Source: Micromonospora sp. NBRC 110009 (GTDB taxonomy: Bacteria > Actinomycetota > Actinomycetes > Mycobacteriales > Micromonosporaceae). Taken from it: a stretch of DNA of 64,000 nucleotides. The stretch is from the NCBI RefSeq assembly GCF_030518795.1, contig NZ_CP130427.1:1178001-1242000 (forward strand), read 5' to 3'. Positions 58,308-64,000 of the stretch are shown one piece after another (the first letter of the stretch is position 1; each line of letters starts with the position of its first letter). The notes beneath the pieces were generated by a model. The model ran no database searches. It was not told the DNA's origin and saw nothing but the letters and a program-made list of their open reading frames with translations. Made by a program: the position numbers and the translations under genes.

Positions 58308-60788
58308 GTGCGGGGATCCGGTCGACTCCAGCTTGCCCAAGGGGAGAGCAGTGTTACCCGGCTCGAGCTGTTCCTGGACCTGATTTTCGTGTTCGCTTTT
58401 CTGAACGTCACCGGTGTGACCGCCGAGCAGCTCAATCCGGCCGGCCTGCCTCGCGGTCTGCTGCTGCTTGTGCTGTTGTGGGGTTGCTGGGCACCGTACG
58501 CGTGGCTGGGCAACATCCTCCGGCTGGACCGGGGCATCATGCCGGTGTTCATGTTCGGGCTCAGCGCGACGCTCTTCGTGATGGGTCTGACAGCCCGAGA
58601 GGCCTTCGTCGACCGCCCCGGCGGGCTCTCCGGGCCGGTGGTTTTCGCGGTCTGTTACATGATCGCGCGAAGCGGCGCCCTCGTGTTCGCCACCGCGGCC
58701 GGCGTGGCGGAACCGGGGACCCGCCGTCGGCGGTGGAAAGCCTGGCCCTTGATCGTGTCCGGCCAGCTGGCAATGCTGGCTTCTGCCCTCGTGCCGTCGT
58801 ATGAGCACAGTGAGCAGGCGTTCATCGGGGATGTGGCGGCCCGCGAATGGATCCGGTTCGCTCTGGTCGCTTGCGCGATCGTCGCCGGGTACGGCGGCAC
58901 TTTCCTGCTGGGTGCCGGAACCTGGCAGATCAGATCCATCCGCTACTGGGCGGAGCGGCACAGCCTGATCATCCTGATCGGTGTTGGCGAGGCCATCATC
59001 TCCGTCGGGCTGGGTCAGGGAGTCGCCGTGGCGCACCCGCTCACCCTGGAGGTGCTGGCCGGCGCGCTGCTCGGCGTCGCACTTGCCGGGCTGCTGTGGT
59101 GGACCTACTTCGACGTGGCCCGGTTCGCCGCGGAGCTGGCGCTGGAACGGGTATCGGCGGCCCGACGAACGCTCCTTGGGCGCGACGCGTACAGCTTCCT
59201 GCACCTACCGATGATCGCCGGGCTCATCTTTGTCGCTCTCGGCGTCCAGCACACACTGTCCGAGCTGCGCGTGCCGTCGGAAACGTCGGTCGAGATACGG
59301 CTGCTGGTGCTCTACGGCGGGGTGATCCTCTATCTCGTCGGCCTGATCCTGTTCGAGGTGCGCACCCTGCGCCTGCTCGGTCGGTCACCCATCCTCGGAA
59401 TCCTCCTGGTCGCATCCCTGGCGGCGATCGCTCCTCAGGTGCCGGTGCTGGCTCAACTGGCGCTGTTGACGGCGGCGGTGAGTGCCATGGCGCTGGCCGA
59501 CGCCACTGTCTTCCGGCACCGCCATCGCCGGCTGCACGCTGAGATACAACCCGTCATGAAGCAGGCCGGGGTGACGCCGAAGGAGCTCTTCTTCGATCTG
59601 GTCTACGTGTACGCGTTCCTGCAGGTCGCCGCCCTGATGGCCGACGACCCGACCTGGCACGGCGTGGTACGGGGGCTGCTGGTGCTCATCGTCCTCTGGG
59701 TTGCCTGGTGCGCCTACACCTGGCTGGGCATCGCGGTCCGCTCGGAGCACCCGGTGGTACGCCTGGTGGTGCTGCTCGTCGTCACGCTCACCGCGTTGAT
59801 CACCCTGGCCAGCCCGGAAGCGTTCAGCGCCGACGGTAGTGGCCTGCCCGGGCCGCTGGTCTTCGTGACCTGCTACGCGCTGATCCGGCTGCTGTTCCTC
59901 GGCGCGTTCTGGCTCACCGTCCGGCAAGAGCCGACGCAGCGGGCCGCCGTGATGCGCAGCGCCGTGCCGACCCTGCTGGCGCTCGCCATCCTGTTCGCCG
60001 TCGCGTTGATGCCGCAGCCGGTTGGCGATATTCGGCTGCTGGCCCCCGCGCGCGCCGGGCTCTGGATCACCGCCATCGCCGTGGACCTGGTCGGCAACCG
60101 GCTCGCCGGAGCGCGCCACTCGTGGACCTGGTCCACCGAGCACTGGGCCGACCGATACAGCCTCATCATCATCATCGCGCTCGGTCAAGCGGTCATCTCG
60201 ATGGGCATCGCCGTGGTCTACACGCCCATCTCCGCACGCATCATCGTCGCCGCGGCAGTCGGCACGGCCCTGCTCGCCGCACTCTGGTGGATCTACTTCA
60301 GCACGACCGCCATCCATGGCAAGCGGGCTCTGGCCGCAACCCCCAGAGACCAGCGTGCGGCGCTCGCTCAGGACGCCTACGCGCTGCTGCACCTGCCGAT
60401 GATCGCCGGCATCGTGTTCGTCTCTCTAGGGCTCGGCAAGACGATGTCCGTACTGGGCAGCCGCGGCCTGTTCGAACTCGGCGTCCCGCTCTACCTGCTC
60501 CCGCACCTCGCTCTCTTCGGTGGCGTGACCATCTACCTGCTCGCAGACCACGCAATCCGCTGGCGGCTGGCTCGCCGAGTCCACCCCCAACGGATCACCC
60601 AAACCGTGGTGATCTCTGCGCTGGCACCCGCCACCGTCCACCTACCGGCGCTGAGCGCGCTCGCCGTACTGGCCGCAGTCTGCCTCGGGTTCATGACGAT
60701 CGAGGTGAAACGCCGAGGTCCACTGGCCCGACCAGCAGCCCGCTGGGGGTCCGGTGCTCAGGCGCGCCGAAACGAGGTTCTCGACTGA
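58308..60788 (+). CDS. ltrA: Tandem LtrA (low temperature requirement A) fusion membrane protein
   Basis: 826 residues, about twice the length of a normal LtrA protein. Two LtrA domains follow each other. The first (about 10-390) starts VTRLELFLDLIFVFAFLNVT and includes YWAERHSLIILIGVGEAIIS and DAYSFLHLPMIAGLIFVALG. The second (about 420-800) starts TPKELFFDLVYVYAFLQVAA and includes HWADRYSLIIIIALGQAVIS and DAYALLHLPMIAGIVFVSLG. Each has about eight to ten membrane helices. LtrA was named from Listeria growth at low temperature and its activity is unknown. GTG 58308 lies seven bases after CAGAGT; GTG 58299 is an alternative. Confidence 0.85.
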   Translation: MRGSGRLQLAQGESSVTRLELFLDLIFVFAFLNVTGVTAEQLNPAGLPRGLLLLVLLWGCWAPYAWLGNILRLDRGIMPVFMFGLSATLFVMGLTAREAFVDRPGGLSGPVVFAVCYMIARSGALVFATAAGVAEPGTRRRRWKAWPLIVSGQLAMLASALVPSYEHSEQAFIGDVAAREWIRFALVACAIVAGYGGTFLLGAGTWQIRSIRYWAERHSLIILIGVGEAIISVGLGQGVAVAHPLTLEVLAGALLGVALAGLLWWTYFDVARFAAELALERVSAARRTLLGRDAYSFLHLPMIAGLIFVALGVQHTLSELRVPSETSVEIRLLVLYGGVILYLVGLILFEVRTLRLLGRSPILGILLVASLAAIAPQVPVLAQLALLTAAVSAMALADATVFRHRHRRLHAEIQPVMKQAGVTPKELFFDLVYVYAFLQVAALMADDPTWHGVVRGLLVLIVLWVAWCAYTWLGIAVRSEHPVVRLVVLLVVTLTALITLASPEAFSADGSGLPGPLVFVTCYALIRLLFLGAFWLTVRQEPTQRAAVMRSAVPTLLALAILFAVALMPQPVGDIRLLAPARAGLWITAIAVDLVGNRLAGARHSWTWSTEHWADRYSLIIIIALGQAVISMGIAVVYTPISARIIVAAAVGTALLAALWWIYFSTTAIHGKRALAATPRDQRAALAQDAYALLHLPMIAGIVFVSLGLGKTMSVLGSRGLFELGVPLYLLPHLALFGGVTIYLLADHAIRWRLARRVHPQRITQTVVISALAPATVHLPALSALAVLAAVCLGFMTIEVKRRGPLARPAARWGSGAQARRNEVLD

Positions 60789-60870
60789 GCTACCCGAACA
60801 TGTTTACGCGTAGGCCGAACTGGTACTCGCAACGTGAGCCAACGCTGCACCCCGTAGGGAAGGAAGTCAC

Positions 60871-61590
60871 ATGAATGGCCGACCGAACATCGTTCTCGTC
60901 CACGGCGCATGGGCTGACGGCTCCTGCTGGGCCGGCGTCGTCGAGCGCCTGCAGACCGACGGCTACCACGTGACGGCCCCGCAGTTCCCGCTGACCTCGA
61001 TGGCCGATGATGTTGCCCGGCTGCGCCAGGTCCTGACCTTGCAGGACGGCCCGACGATCGTGGCCGGACACTCCTACGGCGGCCACATCATGACCGCCCT
61101 CGGCACCGACGCGCCGAACGTGTCCGGGCTGGCGTACATCGCGGCCTTTGGCCTGGATCAAGGTGAATCGCTCGCAGCCCTGCTGTCGCAGGGACCCACA
61201 CCCCCGGCGCTGGCGCACGTGTTCACCGACCAGCAGGGCTTCATGTGGCAGCCGCAGGACGACTTCATCCAGCACTTCGCCGCTGACGTGGACCCGGTCC
61301 GGGCCAAGGTGATGCACGCCGCACAGCAGCCCATCGCCGGCGCCATCTTCTCGGAAGCGATGGGCGTCCCGGCCTGGAAGGCCCTGCCGTCCTGGTACCT
61401 GGTCGCCACGCAGGACCAGGCGATCCCACCGGAGGCGCAGCGCATGTTCGCCAGCCGCATGAGCGCGACCACCAGCGAGGTCCCGGCCAGCCACGTCGCG
61501 ATGGTTTCTCACCCCGACGAGGCGGCACAGCTCATCAAGGCGGCAGCCGAAGCACGGACCGCACTGCCGGCAGGTCAAGCCCGCAGATGA
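60871..61590 (+). CDS. Alpha/beta hydrolase
   Basis: 239 residues of the salicylate-esterase/EstC-like group. The oxyanion region is NIVLVHGAWADGSCWAGVV, the nucleophile elbow IVAGHSYGGHIM, the catalytic Asp in YLVATQDQAI, and His in PASHVAMVSHPDEA. These enzymes hydrolyse small esters or amides; the natural substrate is unknown. AAGGAAG is placed well before the ATG. It is a single-gene unit downstream of the LtrA fusion. Confidence 0.9.
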   Translation: MNGRPNIVLVHGAWADGSCWAGVVERLQTDGYHVTAPQFPLTSMADDVARLRQVLTLQDGPTIVAGHSYGGHIMTALGTDAPNVSGLAYIAAFGLDQGESLAALLSQGPTPPALAHVFTDQQGFMWQPQDDFIQHFAADVDPVRAKVMHAAQQPIAGAIFSEAMGVPAWKALPSWYLVATQDQAIPPEAQRMFASRMSATTSEVPASHVAMVSHPDEAAQLIKAAAEARTALPAGQARR

Positions 61591-61777
61591 CACAACCGCC
61601 TGCACCGCGGCGGTGGGGTGTCCGTCATGTCCGACGAACGCCCTGATCGTGAAGGGTTGGAGCCGGGGTGACGCGCTCGTCCGACGGGCCGGGAGTGAAG
61701 CCCAACCCCGCTCGATCACGAAAGGCGGATGTGCGCGCCTGACAGCCAGTCGCCGCCAGGCGCGCACACGCCATCGG

Positions 61778-62236
61778 TCAGCAGCAGCTCGACGTGGCCC
61801 CGATGGTGGCCGGCTCCTTCTCGGCGGCCGGGGTGCAGCAAGCGCCCTCGGTGGCCTTGTCCAACTGCGGCGAGTCGGCCTTGACCGTGTAGACCTCCCA
61901 TGGCTCGTTGCCGGGGCCACGCACCCACACCTTGTCCTGCAGGGCGTAGCAGCACTCGGTGTTGTTCTCCTCCAGCGTGATGAGGCCGGAGTCGGTCAGG
62001 CGCTTGGTAGCCGCGTTGACCTCGTCGGTGCTGAACACCTCGACGCCAAGGTGGTCCATGACGGTAGGCTGGTCGGCCTCACCCTCAAGGAGCACGAGCT
62101 TCAACGGCGGGTTCTCGACGGCGAAATTGGCGTAGCCGGGGCGACGCTTGGCCGGCTCGACGCCGAACAGCTTGGCGTAGAAGGCGACGGAGCCTTCGAG
62201 GTCGGACACGCGCAGGGCGAGCTGGACGCGGGACAT
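61778..62236 (-). CDS. arsI: ArsI/CadI-type VOC protein (organoarsenical C-As lyase)
   Basis: 152 residues. It carries a VOC fold with likely metal ligands Q5, H62 and E114 and the adjacent Cys pair C95-C96 in TECCYALQDKVWV, which is the arsenical-binding pair of ArsI. A Cys-rich tail has C133-C134 and C151-C152. ArsI enzymes split the carbon-arsenic bond of methylarsenite and aromatic arsenicals. CadI in mycobacteria is a close relative induced by cadmium. The arsenic operon next door supports ArsI. The start is ATG 62236, seven bases after GGAGG; ATG 62242 is too close to it. Confidence 0.88.
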   Translation of the reverse strand: MSRVQLALRVSDLEGSVAFYAKLFGVEPAKRRPGYANFAVENPPLKLVLLEGEADQPTVMDHLGVEVFSTDEVNAATKRLTDSGLITLEENNTECCYALQDKVWVRGPGNEPWEVYTVKADSPQLDKATEGACCTPAAEKEPATIGATSSCC

Positions 62237-62254
62237 AGTCATTCCTCCTGAGGT

Positions 62255-62401
62255 TCAGCGGACGTAGGTGGCGAGAGCCGTGGTGCGGTTGCGCTCGTAG
62301 CGGGCGTCGGCGCGGCAAGCCACGGTGCACACCTGCCCGCAGGACTCGCACAGCGTCACGCCCTGGTCGTCGACGGGACGACGACGGAACAGCTTGATCA
62401 T
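62255..62401 (-). CDS. 48-residue Cys-rich mini-protein of the arsenic locus
   Basis: MIKLFRRRPVDDQGVTLCES begins a 48-residue basic protein whose core has four cysteines in the pattern C-x2-C-x3-C-x3-C (CESCGQVCTVAC), able to bind a thiophilic metal or metalloid. The gene ends 18 bases before arsI and has AAGGA upstream of its ATG. It diverges from arsR across an overlapping promoter region. It is too short for most gene finders. The location suggests arsenic or antimony binding, which is inference. Confidence 0.7.
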   Translation of the reverse strand: MIKLFRRRPVDDQGVTLCESCGQVCTVACRADARYERNRTTALATYVR

Positions 62402-62441
62402 CGCTTCGGTCCTTGCCTAGATGTTTTTCGAAGCAGGTCCC

Positions 62442-62473
62442 ACGTTGCACCCTGTTTTGAGGTCTGTCAAGCT
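62442..62473. promoter_or_regulatory. Divergent ars promoters with TTGA-N6-TCAA dyad
   Basis: The minus strand has TTGACA (62470-62465) and, 17 bases on, CAACGT. The plus strand has TTGCAC (62445-62450) and, 17 bases on, CAAGCT, ending six bases before the arsR ATG. TTGA-N6-TCAA (62457-62470) lies where both promoters overlap and is a candidate ArsR site. Confidence 0.5.
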
Positions 62474-62479
62474 AGAGGT

Positions 62480-62851
62480 ATGTCGAAACAAGAGCTGCCG
62501 GTGGTGGACCTCAGCGCGGTCGCCTGCTGCTCCCCGATCGCGGCCAGTCCGATGGACGCCGATCAGGCGGCGGTGGTCGCGCCGATGTTCAAGGCCCTCG
62601 GTGACCCGGTCCGGCTGCGGCTGATGTCGATGATCGCCTCGGTGCCCGAGATCTGCGTCTGCGATCTGACCCCGGCGTTCGACCTGTCCGGGCCGACCAT
62701 CTCCCACCACCTCAAGGTGCTGCGCGAGGCGGGCCTGGTCGACTCCGAGCGGCGCGGGACCTGGGTCTGGTACCGGGTGAAGCCGGAGGCTTTCCGGCAG
62801 CTCGGGGCGCTGCTGGAGGTCTCCGCCGCCCCCGCCGGGGGCACCGCGTGA
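62480..62851 (+). CDS. arsR: ArsR-type arsenic-responsive repressor
   Basis: 123 residues. The winged helix is at about 33-100 (MFKALGDPVRLRLMSMIASV, GPTISHHLKVLREAGLVDSE). Cysteines C16-C17 lie near the N-terminus and C59/C61 in PEICVCDLTP. This combination resembles the Corynebacterium-type As(III) site, in which N-terminal Cys residues join one in the DNA-binding region, with CxC also available. It should leave DNA on binding As(III) or Sb(III). Its stop overlaps the aqpS start (GTGA). Confidence 0.93.
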   Translation: MSKQELPVVDLSAVACCSPIAASPMDADQAAVVAPMFKALGDPVRLRLMSMIASVPEICVCDLTPAFDLSGPTISHHLKVLREAGLVDSERRGTWVWYRVKPEAFRQLGALLEVSAAPAGGTA

Positions 62852-63585
62852 CCCTCGCCCTGCCCCGGCGGGCATCGGCGGAGTTCGCCGGCACTGCCCT
62901 CCTGGTCGCCGCCGTCGTCGGGTCCGGGATCGCCGCCGCCCGGCTCTCCCCCGGCGATGTCGGGCTCCAGCTCCTGGAAAACGCGATCGCCACCGCCCTC
63001 GCACTGGGCGCGCTGATCCTGACGTTCGGGCCGGTGTCCGGGGCGCATTTCAACCCGATCGTCTCCGCCGTCGACTGGTGGCTCGGCCGCCGCGCCGGCA
63101 CCGGCCTGACCGGACGGGACCTCCCGGCCTACGTCGCCGCCCAGGTCGGCGGCGCGATCATCGGGGCTGTCCTGGCTGACCTCATGTTCGACCTGCCGGC
63201 CGTGACCTGGTCGCGTACCGGCCGGGTCGGGGGGAACCTGTGGCTCGCCGAGGTGGTCGCCACCGCCGGCCTGGTCGTCCTGGTCTTCGCCCTCGCCCGC
63301 TCCGGCCGCACCTCCGCCGCCCCCGCCGCGGTGGGCGCCTACATCGGCGCGGCGTACTGGTTCACCTCGTCCACCTCGTTCGCGAACCCGGCAGTCACCA
63401 TCGGCCGGGCCTTCACCGACACCTTCGCCGGCATCGCCCCGGCCTCCGTGCCCGGCTTCATCGCCGCCCAGCTCGTCGGCGGCGTGGTCGCCATCGCCGC
63501 CATCGCCGCCTGGTACCCCCATGCCGCCGACACCGCCGGCGCCGTGGTGGTGCCCCACCTCACTCAGGAGACCGAAGCTCGATGA
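62848..63585 (+). CDS. aqpS: Aquaglyceroporin-type arsenite channel
   Basis: 245 residues with six membrane helices plus two half-helices of the MIP fold. The first NPA loop is altered to NPI (GAHFNPIVSA) and the second is canonical NPA (FANPAVTIGR). In ars operons of this layout AqpS replaces an active arsenite pump. Arsenate entering the cell is reduced by ArsC and the arsenite leaves passively through the channel. GTG 62848 overlaps the arsR stop, and the arsC ATG overlaps its own stop. Confidence 0.9.
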   Translation: MTLALPRRASAEFAGTALLVAAVVGSGIAAARLSPGDVGLQLLENAIATALALGALILTFGPVSGAHFNPIVSAVDWWLGRRAGTGLTGRDLPAYVAAQVGGAIIGAVLADLMFDLPAVTWSRTGRVGGNLWLAEVVATAGLVVLVFALARSGRTSAAPAAVGAYIGAAYWFTSSTSFANPAVTIGRAFTDTFAGIAPASVPGFIAAQLVGGVVAIAAIAAWYPHAADTAGAVVVPHLTQETEAR

Positions 63586-63989
63586 GCGACACGCCCAGCG
63601 TCCTGTTCGTCTGCGTGCACAACGCCGGCCGCTCCCAGATGGCCGCCGGCTGGCTGCGCCACCTGGCCGGCGACACCGTCGAGGTCCGCTCCGCCGGCAG
63701 CGAACCCGCCGACCAGATCAACCCCGTCGCCGTCGAAGCCATGCGCGAAGTCGGCATCGACATCACCGACCAGACCCCCGCCAAGCTCACCTGGGACGCG
63801 GCCGAAGCCAGCGACGTCATCGTCACCATGGGATGCGGCGACGCCTGCCCCGTCTTCCCAGGCAAACGCTACGAAGACTGGAAGCTCACCGACCCTGCCG
63901 GTCAACCCATCGAGGTTGTCCGCGAGGTTCGAGACGACATCAAGAAAAGGGTCACCGCGCTTGTGGCCCGCCTGCGGGCCGAAGGCTGA
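63582..63989 (+). CDS. arsC: Arsenate reductase, low-molecular-weight phosphatase type
   Basis: 135 residues. The phosphatase loop CVHNAGRSQ has the nucleophile C11, with Arg and Ser in place. The acid is in MGCGDACPVFPGKRYEDW, which also carries C85 and C89. The enzyme reduces arsenate to arsenite using mycothiol or thioredoxin; the actinobacterial GCGDACP motif favours a mycothiol/mycoredoxin route, but I cannot decide. It is translationally coupled to aqpS by ATGA and is the last gene in the window, 11 bases from the end. Confidence 0.93.
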   Translation: MSDTPSVLFVCVHNAGRSQMAAGWLRHLAGDTVEVRSAGSEPADQINPVAVEAMREVGIDITDQTPAKLTWDAAEASDVIVTMGCGDACPVFPGKRYEDWKLTDPAGQPIEVVREVRDDIKKRVTALVARLRAEG

Positions 63990-64000
63990 ACGCGGTCAGA

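Overview
The window is a strongly G+C-rich actinobacterial chromosome segment. GTG starts are frequent, many genes appear to be leaderless, and tuberculostearic-type lipid genes, an ECF42/DGPF pair, a TipA-like MerR regulator and a chitin-active AA10 protein are present. Together these suggest a filamentous actinomycete, most likely a Micromonospora-like member of the Micromonosporaceae. That placement is inferred from gene style, not from a marker gene. I found no rRNA, tRNA, CRISPR array, insertion sequence, integrase or attachment site. The gene content looks like peripheral chromosome rather than an island or prophage.

Layout. Bases 1-3.6 kb: the tail of an ECF sigma factor, then two paralogous single-pass membrane proteins with an intracellular PH-like domain and an extracellular six-cysteine domain, separated by a VOC/glyoxalase gene on the other strand. 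3.8-7.0 kb: a gluconate kinase-gluconate permease operon. 7.1-10.8 kb: a PIN toxin with its HTH antitoxin, a monooxygenase-fold enzyme, a TipA-like MerR regulator with a clear autoregulatory promoter, a coiled-coil membrane protein and a lipoprotein. 10.9-17.5 kb: a GGDEF-EAL membrane protein, an ArsR regulator divergent from an S41 protease, and a two-gene unit made of a Cas4/AddB-like Fe-S RecB nuclease and a 505-residue protein I cannot identify. 17.6-24.3 kb: an MFS exporter, zinc-ribbon and phosphoribosyltransferase-like proteins, a DGPF-ECF42 pair, a receiver-like protein with a Pro-rich mini-protein, and an ArsR-SRPBCC operon. 24.3-31.1 kb: the tmsA-tmsB operon for 10-methyl branched fatty acids, then YbaK, DUF427, a ricin-type lectin, and an MFS carrier divergent from a GlxA-type regulator. 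31-39 kb: winged-helix regulator, TPR, DinB and lysozyme-like genes, a 482-base noncoding stretch, a BlaI-M56 pair, a secreted phosphoesterase and an EntS-like MFS. 39-48.4 kb: a VWA-MoxR pair, a LuxR/HisKA_3 two-component system, hemerythrin and two aldo-keto reductases. 48.4-57.2 kb: a membrane-anchored AA10 lytic polysaccharide monooxygenase, a frameshifted DUF11 protein, a DUF4153-type membrane protein, a secreted glycerophosphodiesterase behind a PHO-box-like repeat, a PadR-controlled membrane protein, and an enoyl-CoA hydratase. 57.4-64 kb: a DJ-1 protein, a tandem LtrA fusion, an alpha/beta hydrolase, and an arsenic locus (arsI and a mini Cys protein divergent from arsR-aqpS-arsC).

Coordination is mostly local. 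Pairs of regulator and target overlap by ATGA or GTGA, and several carry visible dyad operators (MerR, two ArsR types, PadR, ars). Many start codons lie 6-8 bases behind a TANNNT-like -10 box, which is the arrangement of leaderless transcripts. The least explained elements are the Fe-S nuclease with its partner, the duplicated PH/six-Cys membrane proteins, and tandem ECF-type promoters at 34.07-34.18 kb.
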